Source: Aureimonas glaciei (GTDB taxonomy: Bacteria; Pseudomonadota; Alphaproteobacteria; Rhizobiales; Rhizobiaceae). From it: a stretch of 64,000 nt of DNA. The notes beneath the pieces are model-generated. The model was not told where the DNA came from and searched no databases. It worked only from the letters and a program-made list of their open reading frames with translations. The position numbers and the translations under genes are program-made. The DNA is taken from contig NZ_BMJJ01000004.1 in assembly GCF_014643375.1 (NCBI RefSeq), positions 320,167 to 384,166 on the forward strand. The letters run 5' to 3'. Each line of letters begins with the position of its first letter. Position 1 is the first letter of the stretch. Below are positions 44,487 through 54,048 of this stretch, piece by piece.

Positions 44487-45656
44487 TCAGCGTTCGGGCG
44501 GAGTCCAGTCGTAGAGCCAGCCGAGATCGCGGGCGACGGACTCAGCCGATCGCAGGCGAAGCGTCAGGTCGCGCGCCGCGGCCGGCAGCGCCGGCAGGTG
44601 GTAGACCCTGCGGTGAAAGGCGACGCGCTGGCGCACCCGCTTCAGCCGCGCCGTCCGCACGTCGGCATAATGGCGGGCTGCCTCCTGCGGCGTGGAGGCT
44701 CGTGTCACTGCCCAGGCCGCGGTCCAGCCATCCTCGATGGCCATCGCCGCGCCCTGGGCCGCATAGGGCAGCATGGCGTGCGCGGCATCGCCGATGACGA
44801 TCACGCCGTCCATGCCGGGGGCGGACCGGTCGGGATCGACGGTCGACAGCGGCCAGGGCGTCGCCGGCCCGGCGGCCTCGATGAGGCCGCGAAGGCGTGG
44901 ATCCCAGCGCCGGAAACGCTGCATCAACGCCGTCTTCGTCGCCGACTCCGCCATCCCGGCCGCGGCGTCGCTGTCCGGGCCGATGAGGACGAGGTTGGTC
45001 GTCCGGCCCGCCTGGACGGGATAGGCGACGGCGTGGCGCCGGGGGCCGAGCCAGGCCTGGATCCCAGGGGAGGAGGCCTGCGCCGCAGCGTCGATGGTCA
45101 TGCGCCAGGCAACATCGCCGGAGGGCACCGCCGCCGGTAGGCCAAGCGCGGCGCACAGCGCCGAATGCACGCCATCGGCGGCGATGACGATGGTGGCGGT
45201 CCGCTCGGCCACCGAGCCGTCGGTGCGGGTGAAGGACAGCGTCGTCCCGTCCGCCGACTGCGCCAGGGCGGTGCAGCGCTCGCCGAGGGTCAACGTGATC
45301 AGGGGGTCGGCAGCGACGGCGGCGAGGAGGGCAGACTGCAGGTCGGCACGGTACAGCGAGAGATAGGCGGTCCCGTCGGCGGAGACGACCGGGATTTCGG
45401 CGATCGTCCGCCCCGATCGGCCGGAGCGCAGCGTCACGGTGGTGGCGGCGACACCGTTCAGGCGCTCCCTGTCCAGGCCGAGCCGGGCCAGCACGCGCAG
45501 CGCATTGGGTGAGAGCTGCAGCCCGGCGCCGACCGCTTCCAGCCGCTCGCTCCGTTCGACGATGTCGACGGCAAAGCCGGCCTGCGCGAAGGACAGAGCC
45601 GCCGTCAGCCCGGCAATGCCGGCGCCGACAACGAGGATGGAAGTGGACGGAGGCAC
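44487..45656 (-). CDS. FAD-dependent monooxygenase (salicylate-hydroxylase-like)
   Basis: 389 residues from a GTG at 45656, 7 bases after the zinc-finger gene stop. FAD-binding GxGxxG motif ILVVGAGIAGLTAALSFAQAG, the second FAD motif VIVIGDAAHAMLPYAAQGAAMAIEDG and the DG motif TIVIAADGVHSALC place it in the p-hydroxybenzoate/salicylate hydroxylase class. It hydroxylates an aromatic or related substrate with NAD(P)H and O2. Substrate unknown; no aromatic catabolic genes nearby. Confidence 0.87.
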   Translation of the reverse strand: MPPSTSILVVGAGIAGLTAALSFAQAGFAVDIVERSERLEAVGAGLQLSPNALRVLARLGLDRERLNGVAATTVTLRSGRSGRTIAEIPVVSADGTAYLSLYRADLQSALLAAVAADPLITLTLGERCTALAQSADGTTLSFTRTDGSVAERTATIVIAADGVHSALCAALGLPAAVPSGDVAWRMTIDAAAQASSPGIQAWLGPRRHAVAYPVQAGRTTNLVLIGPDSDAAAGMAESATKTALMQRFRRWDPRLRGLIEAAGPATPWPLSTVDPDRSAPGMDGVIVIGDAAHAMLPYAAQGAAMAIEDGWTAAWAVTRASTPQEAARHYADVRTARLKRVRQRVAFHRRVYHLPALPAAARDLTLRLRSAESVARDLGWLYDWTPPER

Positions 45657-45663
45657 GCGATCG

Positions 45664-45912
45664 TCAGGCGGCGTTGAGCTCTTCGAAGACGCAGCCGGCC
45701 GGAATGGTCTCGGTGCCATGCAGGGACGCGTTGCGGCGATAGAGGGTCGAGCAGTAGCCACAGACCTTTTCGCCCTCGTCGCCGAGGTCGAGATAGACAT
45801 GCGGGTGGTCGAAGGGCGGGTGGGCGCCGACGCACATGAATTCGGTGACGCCGATCTCGATCACCTCGTGTCCGGCGCTGTTCTGGAAATGCGGAATGAT
45901 ATGGCCGGCCAT
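45664..45912 (-). CDS. Zinc-finger (zf-CHCC, NDUFS6-like) protein
   Basis: 82 residues. Conserved pieces: IPHFQNSAGHEVIEIGVTEFMCVGAHPPFDHPHVYLDLGDEG and KVCGYCSTLYRRN. The Cys/His set (C27, H37, C52, C55 approximately) fits the CHCC zinc-finger family related to complex I subunit NDUFS6. GGAG is 9 bases upstream of the start. The following FAD monooxygenase starts 7 bases later, so they are one transcript. Confidence 0.87.
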   Translation of the reverse strand: MAGHIIPHFQNSAGHEVIEIGVTEFMCVGAHPPFDHPHVYLDLGDEGEKVCGYCSTLYRRNASLHGTETIPAGCVFEELNAA

Positions 45913-46074
45913 CGCGGTCGTCTCCGTGGTCTGGTAATCGGCGCGGACGATAGTCGCGTGCGGCGCGAAAGGCCAGAGGCGGAACCGGCGCACGACAGGC
46001 CGGCCTCTGCCTTGCCAGGCGGGCGACGACGCGCCAGAACCGCGGATGCAATGCGCCGGCAGCAGAGGAACGAC

Positions 46075-46842
46075 ATGGCATTTTTCGAGCACGAAGGGCT
46101 GAGCCTCGCTTTTCTCGACGAGGGCGAGACGGCCGCACCGGTGGTGCTTCTGACCCACGGCTTTGCCTCCAATATGAGCGTCAACTGGGTCGATCCCGGC
46201 TGGGTGGCGACGCTGACCGGCGCCGGCTACCGGGTGCTGGCTTTCGACCATCGCGGCCACGGCCAGAGCGACAAGCCGCACGATCCGGCGGCCTATACGC
46301 CGCAGAAGATGGCCGGCGATGCCGTGGCGCTGCTCGATCACCTCGACGTGCCGACGGCAGTGCTTTTCGGCTATTCCATGGGCGCGCGCGTCACCGCCTT
46401 CGCCGCGCTCGCCGCGCCCGAGCGCTTTTCGCGCCTCGTCTTCGGCGGGCTCGGGCTCGGGCTCGTCGAGGGCGTCGGCGACTGGGACCCGATCGTCGCC
46501 GCGCTCCTGGCCGATTCCCTCGACGCGGTGACGCATCCCCAAGGCCGGATGTTCCGCAGCTTCGCCGACCGCACCGGCAGCGACCGCAAGGCCCTGGCCG
46601 CCTGCATCACCACGTCGCGGACAGAATTGACGGCGGACGATGTCGCCCGGATCGCCCAGCCGACCCTGATCGGCGTCGGCACCCGCGACGACATCGCCGG
46701 ATCGGCCGAAGCGCTGGCGGCCCTGATGCCGCAGGCGGAGGCTTTCGCCATCGAGGGGCGCGACCATATGCTCGCCGTCGGCGACCGGCGTTTCAAGGCC
46801 GCGGTGCTGCGCTTCCTGGAAGGCAAAGCCGCGAACGAATGA
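46075..46842 (+). CDS. Alpha/beta hydrolase
   Basis: 255 residues. Oxyanion-hole LLTHGFASNMSVNW, FDHRGHGQSDKP, nucleophile elbow FGYSMGARVT (Ser), acid in GVGTRDDIAGSAE and the catalytic His in IEGRDHMLAVGD. Substrate unknown. AGAGGAA precedes the start. It is divergent from the zinc-finger gene. Confidence 0.92.
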   Translation: MAFFEHEGLSLAFLDEGETAAPVVLLTHGFASNMSVNWVDPGWVATLTGAGYRVLAFDHRGHGQSDKPHDPAAYTPQKMAGDAVALLDHLDVPTAVLFGYSMGARVTAFAALAAPERFSRLVFGGLGLGLVEGVGDWDPIVAALLADSLDAVTHPQGRMFRSFADRTGSDRKALAACITTSRTELTADDVARIAQPTLIGVGTRDDIAGSAEALAALMPQAEAFAIEGRDHMLAVGDRRFKAAVLRFLEGKAANE

Positions 46843-46978
46843 GCGAGCCCTGCCGGACTTTGCCGGGCCTCTCTGGCCCGCGCCGGGAGCGGCACGACCG
46901 TCTTGTCGCGATCGCGGCGAGGTTCCATGTTAAGAGCGTCGAGGCCGGCGCCGGATTGATTTCCAGAGCCGGGCAAGT

Positions 46979-46999
46979 ATTATACCAGTCGGTAATGAT
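46979..46999. promoter_or_regulatory. TetR-type operator-like palindrome upstream of cysE
   Basis: An inverted repeat with core TACC-N4-GGTA (46983-46994) and partly symmetric A/T flanks, 39 bases before the cysE start. ACC-N4-GGT symmetry is typical of TetR/AcrR operators. No TetR gene is in the window. Confidence 0.4.
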
Positions 47000-47032
47000 G
47001 TGGCCGCAGCGGCCCCGGGAAGGAACGTGACC

Positions 47033-47860
47033 ATGACCGTCAGTGGTCTGCAGGCGCAGGGGCTGGTCCAAGCCGTCGATCCGATCTGGACAAAGGTCCG
47101 CCAGGAAGCCGCCGAGGCGGCGGCACGAGAGCCGGTGCTGTCCGGCTTCCTCTATGCCACCATTCTCAACCACCGCAGTCTCGAGGCGGCGGTGATCCAC
47201 CGCGTGTCGCAGCGTCTCGATCATCCCGACGTGCCGGCGGTGTTGATCAGCCAAGCCTTCGACGGGCTCCTCGGCGAGAATTCGCAGTGGAGCGAGACCT
47301 TGCGCACCGATATCCAGGCCGTGTTCGATCGCGACCCGGCCTGCGAGCGCTACATCGAGCCGCTGCTCTACTTCAAGGGATTTCACGCCATCCAGACCCA
47401 CCGTCTGGCGCACTGGCTGTGGAACGAAGGACGGCGGGATTTCGCGCTGTATCTCCAGGCGCGCTCTTCCGCGGTGTTCCAGACCGACATCCATCCCCAT
47501 TCCAAGATGGGCCGCGGCATCTTTCTCGACCATGCCACCGGCCTCGTCGTCGGCTTCACCGCGGAAATCGGAGACAATGTCTCAATTCTTCAGGACGTCA
47601 CGCTCGGCGGCACTGGCAAGGAATTCGGCGACCGCCACCCCAAGATCGGCAACGGCGTCCTGATCGGTGCCGGGGCGAAGATTCTCGGCAATATCCGGAT
47701 CGGGGAATGCTCCAAGATCGCCTCCGGCTCGGTGGTGCTGAAGCCGGTGCCACCGCATTCGACCGTCGCCGGCATTCCCGGCCGCATCGTCGGCAGCGTC
47801 GGCGATTGTGGCGGCGAGCCGGCCCGGGCCATGGATCACATGTTCGGCAAGGACGACTGA
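47033..47860 (+). CDS. cysE: Serine O-acetyltransferase
   Basis: 275 residues. N-terminal helical domain (WTKVRQEAAEAAAREPVL, FLYATILNHRSLEAAVIHRVSQRL) and C-terminal left-handed beta-helix with the catalytic IHPHSKMGRGIFLDHATGLVVGFTAEIGDNVSILQDVTLGGTG (His residues). It makes O-acetylserine for cysteine synthesis. GGAAGGAACGTGACC precedes the ATG. The DUF3126 gene follows after 160 bases, a conserved pairing in Rhizobiales. Confidence 0.96.
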   Translation: MTVSGLQAQGLVQAVDPIWTKVRQEAAEAAAREPVLSGFLYATILNHRSLEAAVIHRVSQRLDHPDVPAVLISQAFDGLLGENSQWSETLRTDIQAVFDRDPACERYIEPLLYFKGFHAIQTHRLAHWLWNEGRRDFALYLQARSSAVFQTDIHPHSKMGRGIFLDHATGLVVGFTAEIGDNVSILQDVTLGGTGKEFGDRHPKIGNGVLIGAGAKILGNIRIGECSKIASGSVVLKPVPPHSTVAGIPGRIVGSVGDCGGEPARAMDHMFGKDD

Positions 47861-48020
47861 CCAACCCGTCAGGCGACGGGGTTCCAGCCGGTCCAGGCGG
47901 TGGCAAACGCCGCCGTCCGGACGGATTTGGCAGCGGCACGCGTCGATGTTCGCCGTCCACCTGTTGAAACGCGGTGGGAGGTGCTAGTTCCCTCCGCAGC
48001 GATTCAAGCAGGAGAGACAT

Positions 48021-48233
48021 GTGAAGCCCGACGAAATCCGCAAGCTCGAGACCTATCTCAAAGGTCTGCTCGGTAGCGCGAACATTCGCATCAAGGCGCT
48101 GCCGCGCAAGGCCGACTCGGCCGAGGTCTACATCAACGACGAGTTCATCGGCATCATCTCCAAGGATACCGACGAGGGCGAACTATCCTACCACGTCACC
48201 ATGACGATCCTGGAAATGGACCTCGAGGCCTGA
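48021..48233 (+). CDS. DUF3126 family protein
   Basis: 70 residues from a GTG preceded by AGGAGAG. Almost the entire protein matches the small DUF3126 family: MKPDEIRKLETYLKGLLG, IRIKALPRKADSAEVYINDEFIGII and YHVTMTILEMDLE. Function unknown; its place after cysE is conserved. Confidence 0.9.
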   Translation: MKPDEIRKLETYLKGLLGSANIRIKALPRKADSAEVYINDEFIGIISKDTDEGELSYHVTMTILEMDLEA

Positions 48234-48544
48234 TCGCGCGACACGTCGAGGCCTTGGGGCCGCGGCGCTGCGATTGCGGAGAGCGGGTCGCTTCGAGCGC
48301 TCGCGCCGTCGCCGCGAGGAAACCGGGTGTGCGGCATCCGCGCTTCGGCGCGGGGGCCAGTCGCCAGCCGGCATGACACACCAGACGCCTGTCGATGCGA
48401 CGCCGCATCCCGGCGTATTCAGGGCGGCGCGCTCCGCCCGCTCCACACACACCAAAAAGCCGACCCCATGACAGGATCGGCTCTGCGGTTGGTCCGTCGC
48501 GAGACGGGGAGATCGACGGCGGATCAACCGATCCCGGGGGAGCG
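48234..48544. other. Convergent intergenic gap
   Basis: 311 bases between DUF3126 and the transglutaminase-like gene. It holds the terminator at 48453-48482; no gene was found. Confidence 0.5.
48453..48482 (-). terminator. Terminator of the transglutaminase-like gene
   Basis: On the minus strand AGCCGATCC... pairs with ...GGTCGGCT, followed by TTTTTGG, about 65 bases past the stop. Confidence 0.65.
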
Positions 48545-49138
48545 TCAGTTGACGCTGCCGACCAGAATGTTGCGATCGTCGCTGATGCTGACCCAGTCGC
48601 CCGAATTCTTTTCCGACTGACGCTTGAGATAGCGATACTCGGTTTCCTTCCAGTCGCGCACGGTGTCGACCAGGTTGTCGAGGATGAAGTCGCCGCGGTC
48701 GGTGCGCACGGTCAAGACGGCATGTCCCTCGCCATTGGGCTGACGCACGACCGTCAGGAGCAGGGCGGAGCGGGCGAAGCCGGCGCGCTCCAGCATATAC
48801 TGCTTGAGAAGCGCGAAATCCTCGCAGTCGCCCTCGGTGCTCGGATAGGCCCAATACTCGGCCACGCCGAAGATATCCTTGTCCGTGCGGGGGAAGATGC
48901 CGACGTTGACGGCATTGTTGACCTCGACGATCTTGTCCCAGACGGCGCGGCTGAGCTTGACGATGCCCGGCGCTTTGTTCTTGCCGCACTGGTCGGCATA
49001 ACGCTGGCAGAAGTCGTAATGCCCGACCGGCTGGGACGTGCCGCCCATGACCGGCATGGCGAGGTTCCTGGCCTGCACGGCCCCCAGGCTCATGAGGATG
49101 AAAGCTGCGGCGATGGAAGCGGTCAGTAGATTTTTCAT
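48545..49138 (-). CDS. Transglutaminase-like cysteine peptidase (BTLCP family)
   Basis: 197 residues from ATG 49138. Signal peptide LLTASIAAAFILMSLGAVQA. The BTLCP catalytic triad is visible: Cys in TEGDCEDFALLKQ, His in GEGHAVLTVRTDRG and Asp in FILDNLVDTVRDW; the family also has the conserved DFCQRYADQC. In related bacteria such periplasmic proteases (LapG-type) cleave adhesins or act on the envelope; no adhesin gene is near, so the target is unknown. Confidence 0.9.
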   Translation of the reverse strand: MKNLLTASIAAAFILMSLGAVQARNLAMPVMGGTSQPVGHYDFCQRYADQCGKNKAPGIVKLSRAVWDKIVEVNNAVNVGIFPRTDKDIFGVAEYWAYPSTEGDCEDFALLKQYMLERAGFARSALLLTVVRQPNGEGHAVLTVRTDRGDFILDNLVDTVRDWKETEYRYLKRQSEKNSGDWVSISDDRNILVGSVN

Positions 49139-49732
49139 GGCGGGTCTCTCCGTCTGTTGAGAGGACACTCGCACACTCGTTTTACTTCGGCGGCAAAGTC
49201 AGTCAGGCAAATTGATTCAAATGATAGGCGTTCCTGCCGAGTTATACTTGCAGAGTTGTTAGGGTTGGAGCGCAAACTTTCTCGATCCGGCAGATGATAC
49301 GTTAACCCTATGGTCCGGCGTCGGACGAGGCCGGTGCCTGTCGTCACCGTGGCCGGCTTGGGCGGCAATGCCCAGCGCAGGACGAGCCGTCCGCCGGCCT
49401 ATCCCCAGCTTTCGGCACGAAGTTAAGACATTCTTCAGGAAGGTGTGGGGGGCTTGGGTTCCCGGGCGCGCCGCGGCGCTATGCTCGCAGTGGCCTGAGG
49501 CTTATCGAAATCGGGTCGCGCGGGGAGGGCAGCCCTTTGCCGAAGCTCAGGCAGCGGGCAGCCGTCGGCCGAGCCTTGCGGCCCGGGGAGATGACAAACC
49601 GGCAGGGGGATCCGGGCGGCGGGACCCGGCGCTAGAGCAGGGTCCGGCAGAGCGGCGTTCTGGCTCTCGGAAGTGCGTCTGCGGCGACGGAAGCGATCGC
49701 AGGCGGGCGCTTCGGGACGGCGCGAGGCGGCC
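49139..49732. other. Long intergenic gap without a gene
   Basis: 594 bases. The first 200 bases upstream of the BTLCP gene are AT-richer (for example around 49210-49310) and presumably hold its promoter. The rest is GC-rich with only unconvincing frames on both strands. No tRNA or repeat was recognised. Confidence 0.5.
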
Positions 49733-50332
49733 TCAGAGGTTTTCGAGCGTCTCGCGCAGCTGGACGGAGGCGAACTCGATCGCCAGGCCCTCTTCGAGAT
49801 GGCGCACGACGCGCCCCTGCATCTTGCCGATGATGATGCGCGACCCGATCGTCGGGCGGACGGCCGACTGCACGGCGACGCCCGAGAGCGAGAGATCGAT
49901 GATCCGCACCTTGTACTTGCGTCCGTCGTCGAGGGTGATGTCGATGAAGGGATTGCGCGGCTGGATGCGCTCGTGGCGCCGGTCTTCCGGCAGATCGAGC
50001 TCGTGGCGGTTGGCAAGCCAGGTGAGCTGTGCCGCCAGCTTCTCGCGCTTGCGCTCGGTGCCGCGCACCGTCATGGCAAACCCGCCGGCAAAGACCCGCG
50101 ACACTTCCCCTTCGAGCCGTCCGACATGGTCTGCGTAGAGAATGACGCGCTCTGCCGGTTTTGGCGTGATCGGCGTCACCACGGAAACGTCGCCCGGCGA
50201 CATCGTGTCGACCCGGCAGGGATATTCGCTCTGGTTTTCCAGCATGAAGCGGCCGAGGAGATCGACGGAGACACGGTGGAAACGACGGCGTTCGTCATGG
50301 GCCGCGGGCAGGGCTGTGGCAGATGGCTGCAT
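49733..50332 (-). CDS. Double PilZ-domain protein
   Basis: 199 residues. Two PilZ units: the first (about 14-90) has RRRFHRVSVDLLGRFM but a degenerate second motif (DTMSPGDV); the second (about 117-195) has RRHERIQPRNPFIDITL and the canonical DLSLSGVAVQ. PilZ domains bind cyclic di-GMP through RxxxR and D/NxSxxG, so the second domain is the likelier sensor. Cytoplasmic; a likely regulator of motility or exopolysaccharide by analogy only. Confidence 0.85.
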   Translation of the reverse strand: MQPSATALPAAHDERRRFHRVSVDLLGRFMLENQSEYPCRVDTMSPGDVSVVTPITPKPAERVILYADHVGRLEGEVSRVFAGGFAMTVRGTERKREKLAAQLTWLANRHELDLPEDRRHERIQPRNPFIDITLDDGRKYKVRIIDLSLSGVAVQSAVRPTIGSRIIIGKMQGRVVRHLEEGLAIEFASVQLRETLENL

Positions 50333-50621
50333 GGCGGGACCACTGGAATTTGAGACCCGCGACGCGCGGAATCCGGCCCGTTCAAATTACCGCCGGAAAG
50401 GTTAATGCAGCGTGCACGGCAGGGATGTATGGCCGCGTCCGGCGCTGGCCGGCGGGCCGCAGCGCGATGTTGTGCGGTCCGCTAAAGCTGCTATGTCTCG
50501 TCGCGAAAAATCGGGCCTGGCTGACGTCACCGTCGCGCGCGCCGGCGCCCGGCCCCCCTTGTCCGAGCGCGCCGTGCGACAGCGGCAAGACCGGCCGTGT
50601 CGCGCCAGTGAGGATGCTCGC

Positions 50622-51380
50622 ATGTCCATCGACGAGACGCCGAGGGTTCGGGCCAACCCGCCGATCTTCAATGTTCCCGGCGTGGTGCTGGCGGCGCTGG
50701 TCGTCTTCATCGCCATCCAGGCGATCCGCAGCTTCGTCCTCTCCGTGGAGACGGACGACTGGCTGATCACGGAGTTTTCCTTCGTCGCCGGCTGTTATGC
50801 CGAGAACTGCACCGCCCAGTTCGGCCGCGATGCCGGAGCGCAGCTCTGGTCGCCGCTGACCTACGCCTTCCTGCATGGCGACTGGATGCATGTGGGGCTG
50901 AACGCCATCTGGATGCTGGCCTTCGGCACGCCGGTGGCGCGGCGCTTGGGAACCGTGCGGGTTCTCGCCTTCGCGGCGCTCGGCGCCATCGCCGGGGCCC
51001 TGACCTTCTACGTCTTCAACCCCGACCTGATCGTGCCGGTGATCGGCGCCTCGGGGATCGTCTCGGCGCTCATGGGCGGGGCCTGCCGCTTCGCCTTCGG
51101 CTCGATGGGGCACCACCGCTCGGCCCGCAGCCTACCGCTCCTGTCGATCCGGCAGGCGCTGTCCGACCGGACGGTGATCTTCTTCGTCGTGATCTTCTTC
51201 GCCACCAATCTCCTGACCGCGTCCGGTCTCGGCGGCTTCATCGACGGCGGGGCCTCCGTCGCCTGGCAGGCGCATCTCGGCGGCTTCGTCTTCGGCTTTC
51301 TCGGCCTGGCGCTTTTCGAACCGAACCGCCGTCAGCCCATGCCGGCCGACGAAGACGACTTGCGGTCCGCGGCCGACTGA
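50622..51380 (+). CDS. Rhomboid family intramembrane serine protease
   Basis: 252 residues, six or more membrane segments. The family motifs are present: SPLTYAFLHGDWMHVGLNAIWM (HxxxN-type), catalytic Ser in VIGASGIVSALMGG and catalytic His in VAWQAHLGGFVFGFLG. Rhomboids cleave membrane helices. The ATG has GAGGA 8 bases upstream. The CBS gene follows after 38 bases on the same strand. Confidence 0.93.
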   Translation: MSIDETPRVRANPPIFNVPGVVLAALVVFIAIQAIRSFVLSVETDDWLITEFSFVAGCYAENCTAQFGRDAGAQLWSPLTYAFLHGDWMHVGLNAIWMLAFGTPVARRLGTVRVLAFAALGAIAGALTFYVFNPDLIVPVIGASGIVSALMGGACRFAFGSMGHHRSARSLPLLSIRQALSDRTVIFFVVIFFATNLLTASGLGGFIDGGASVAWQAHLGGFVFGFLGLALFEPNRRQPMPADEDDLRSAAD

Positions 51381-51418
51381 CGCACGATCCGTGTCCACGA
51401 CTGGACGGGAGGATGGTC

Positions 51419-51853
51419 ATGACGGTCAGAAAAATTCTGGAGGAAAAGGGTCGGGACGTCTTTTCCATGCATCCGAACGCGACGCTCGTCGAGGCGGCGC
51501 AGGAAATGGCGCAGAGGCGCATCGGCGCGGTGGTTCTCATCAGCGATGGCGGCGACATCGCCGGCGTCCTGTCCGAGCGCGATATCGTGCGCATGGTCGG
51601 CACGCGCGGGCCGGATTGCCTCAGCGATTCCATCGGCTCGGTCATGACGGTGGAGGTCGTCACCTGCAGCGAGGAGACCACCGTCAACGAGGTGATGGAG
51701 ACCATGACGCGGAAGCGGTTTCGCCACCTGCCGGTCATCCAGGGCGGCAAGCTGGTCGGGATGGTGTCGATCGGCGACATCGTCAAGCGCCGCATCGAGG
51801 ATGCCGAGCGCGAGGCGGAGGAAATGCGCAGCTACATTTCCGCTTCCGTCTAA
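51419..51853 (+). CDS. Two-CBS-domain protein
   Basis: 144 residues from the second ATG, 6 bases after GGGAGG. Two CBS domains: MTVRKILEEKGRDVFSM..LVEAAQEMAQRRIGAVVLISDGGDIAGVLSERDIVR and GSVMTVEVVTC..TVNEVMETMTRKRFRHLPVIQGGKLVGMVSIGDIVKRRI. CBS pairs bind adenosyl nucleotides and regulate partner proteins. Standalone form; partner unknown. Confidence 0.93.
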   Translation: MTVRKILEEKGRDVFSMHPNATLVEAAQEMAQRRIGAVVLISDGGDIAGVLSERDIVRMVGTRGPDCLSDSIGSVMTVEVVTCSEETTVNEVMETMTRKRFRHLPVIQGGKLVGMVSIGDIVKRRIEDAEREAEEMRSYISASV

Positions 51854-51912
51854 GGGGCGCTCGATAGGCTTCGGGGGAAGGGCGGGCCGGGCGACCGGTC
51901 CCGCCTCTCCCG

Positions 51913-52908
51913 TCAGTTGGCGACATAGCCCTCGGTGACGCGGACGATCTCCGGCAGGCGCCGCATCGTCTCTTCGTAGCCGTGCGCAATGGCCTCGTCG
52001 GCCCGGAAGAACTCGGACATGCCGATGTCGCGGACCCTCGGGTGCAGCGACAAGTCCGGCGGATCGCCGGCAAGGCGCGAGCGGGAAATCCGGTCCTGCA
52101 CGATGTTGAAGGCATCCGCCATCGAGCGGGTGATGCCGAACTTGTCGCGGCGCTGCGCCGCCTCCTGGCCGGCCAGCCCCAGCGTCTCGACGGTGATCGC
52201 CCTGTCCTGCTGGATCGACGTGGTGGCGGGCGAGGCGCGCATGCGCACCACGGCGGCCCGGCCGAACAGGTCGTAGTTGAGATTGACGGCGACGACGAGC
52301 TGCGCCTCGTAGGCGCGGCAGACCGAGACCGGAACGGGATTGACCAGCGCCCCGTCGACCAGCCGCCGGTCGCCGCAGATCACCGGCTCGAAGACGCCCG
52401 GCAGCGCATAGGAAGCGCGCATGGCCAGGATCAGCGAGCCCGAATCCAGCCAGACCTCGTGGCCGCTGCGCGCCTCCGTCGCGACGCACACCAGCGGCCG
52501 GTCGAGGTCCTCGATCAGGAGATCCTCCAGGGATTCGACGAGACGGCGGTTGAGCCGCATACCGGCGAGCAGGCCCGAGCCGCCGAAGCGCACGTCGAGG
52601 AAGCGGATGAGGCCGCGGCGGGTGAGCGAGCGCGCGAATTCCTCGATCTCGCCGAGCCGCCCCGCGAGATAGCAGCCGCCGACGAGGGCGCCGATCGAGG
52701 TGCCGGCGATCATCGAGACATGGATGCCGGCCTCGTCCAGCGCCTTGAGCACGCCGATATGGGCCCAGCCGCGCGCCGCGCCGCCGCCCAGCGCCAGCGC
52801 GATCTTGAACTTTGGCTTCGGTTTCGTGGTGGCCTGATCACGCGCCGGCTCGTTTGCCGGGATCGTCTGGGGCTGATTGTCCGCCCGCCTGAAAACTCGT
52901 TCCAACAT
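51913..52908 (-). CDS. Patatin-like phospholipase family protein (RssA-like)
   Basis: 331 residues. Oxyanion GGGAARGWAHIGVL near 41-54, nucleophile elbow GTSIGALVGG near 69-78 and catalytic Asp in LVDGALVNPVPV. The N-terminal 35 residues are polar. Patatin enzymes hydrolyse lipid acyl bonds. It is convergent with the CBS gene. Confidence 0.92.
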   Translation of the reverse strand: MLERVFRRADNQPQTIPANEPARDQATTKPKPKFKIALALGGGAARGWAHIGVLKALDEAGIHVSMIAGTSIGALVGGCYLAGRLGEIEEFARSLTRRGLIRFLDVRFGGSGLLAGMRLNRRLVESLEDLLIEDLDRPLVCVATEARSGHEVWLDSGSLILAMRASYALPGVFEPVICGDRRLVDGALVNPVPVSVCRAYEAQLVVAVNLNYDLFGRAAVVRMRASPATTSIQQDRAITVETLGLAGQEAAQRRDKFGITRSMADAFNIVQDRISRSRLAGDPPDLSLHPRVRDIGMSEFFRADEAIAHGYEETMRRLPEIVRVTEGYVAN

Positions 52909-52984
52909 GCCTGACCGTCCTGGTCCGCCGTGATCGACGCTTCAACCGAGATTACGCGCGATAGTTTGCTGCAAACTTAAGCAG

Positions 52985-53428
52985 TCAGGGAACTTTTTGT
53001 TCGCCTTGTTCCTGTCCGGCGACGAGAACGAGCGCGCGGCCGTCGCCCCCTTCCGGCATCCGCCTGTAGAAACAGCTGTCGCGGTGCGTGTGGCACGTCT
53101 CCTCCGGCCGGGCGACATCGACCCGCAGCCAGACGGCATCCTGGTCGCAATCCACCCGGATTTCCCGGATGATCTGCAGCGCCCCCGAGGTCTCGCCCTT
53201 CTTCCACAGGCTCTGGCGCGAGCGGCTGAAATAGTGCGCCGTGCGCGTCGCGATGCTGAGGTCGAGGGCCTCGCGGTCCATATGGGCGACCATCAGCAGC
53301 ATGCCGGAGGTGAAATCGGTGACGACGGCGGTGACGAGGCCCTTGTCGTCGAAGCGCGGGGCGAGGACCGTCCCTTCCTCCTGCTCGGCGGCAGAAGGGA
53401 AGGGCGGGGCGAAGACCGGGGCGGTCAT
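52985..53428 (-). CDS. hisI: Phosphoribosyl-AMP cyclohydrolase
   Basis: 147 residues. [48 protein letters not shown] and the zinc/metal motif [13 protein letters not shown] with [13 protein letters not shown] are all typical. It opens the ring of phosphoribosyl-AMP in histidine synthesis. Its ATG overlaps the folE stop (ATGA), so it is coupled to folE. Confidence 0.95.
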   Translation of the reverse strand: MTAPVFAPPFPSAAEQEEGTVLAPRFDDKGLVTAVVTDFTSGMLLMVAHMDREALDLSIATRTAHYFSRSRQSLWKKGETSGALQIIREIRVDCDQDAVWLRVDVARPEETCHTHRDSCFYRRMPEGGDGRALVLVAGQEQGEQKVP

Positions 53429-54048
53429 CCCTTGCTGCGGACCATGTCGAGGAAGCGGGCGCGCTCCATCTTGTCGTCGGCGAAGATGCCGTGGAACGAC
53501 GTCGTCACGGTGGTCGAGCCCTTGGTCTTGATGCCGCGCATGGACATGCACAGGTGCTCGGCGTCGATCATCACGGCGACGCCCTTCGGCTTCAACACGT
53601 CCTCGATCGCCGCGGCGACCTGCGCCGTCATCGTCTCCTGCGTCTGTAGGCGGCGGGCAAAAATGTCGACGACGCGGGCGATCTTCGACAGGCCGAGGAC
53701 GCGGCCGCTCGGGAGATAGGCGACATGCGCCTTTCCGATGATCGGCACCATGTGGTGTTCGCAATGGGAGTGGAAGTCGATGTCGCGCACCAGGACGATG
53801 TCGTCATAGCCCGCGACTTCGCCAAAGGTCCGGCCGAGGACATCGGCGGGATCGAGCGCATAGCCGCCAAACAGCTCCTCGTAGGATTTGACGACGCGGG
53901 CAGGGGTTTCGATCAGGCCCTCACGGGTCGGATCGTCGCCGCCCCAGCGGATGAGCGTGGCGACGGCGGCCTGCGCCTCTTCCCGGGTCGGACGCCGCAG
54001 GCGACCGTCTGCAAAGCCCTCGGCCATCTTTCTGACGATCGCGTCCAT
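53425..54048 (-). CDS. folE: GTP cyclohydrolase I
   Basis: 207 residues from the ATG at 54048. Zinc and substrate motifs: [44 protein letters not shown] and [25 protein letters not shown]. First step of folate and tetrahydrobiopterin synthesis. Overlaps hisI by 4 bases. The upstream frame to 54156 is not supported. Confidence 0.95.
   Translation of the reverse strand: MDAIVRKMAEGFADGRLRRPTREEAQAAVATLIRWGGDDPTREGLIETPARVVKSYEELFGGYALDPADVLGRTFGEVAGYDDIVLVRDIDFHSHCEHHMVPIIGKAHVAYLPSGRVLGLSKIARVVDIFARRLQTQETMTAQVAAAIEDVLKPKGVAVMIDAEHLCMSMRGIKTKGSTTVTTSFHGIFADDKMERARFLDMVRSKG

Noticed and set aside
49135..49368. Minus-strand frame upstream of the BTLCP gene
   Set aside because: Overlaps the probable promoter region, lacks a good start and family similarity.
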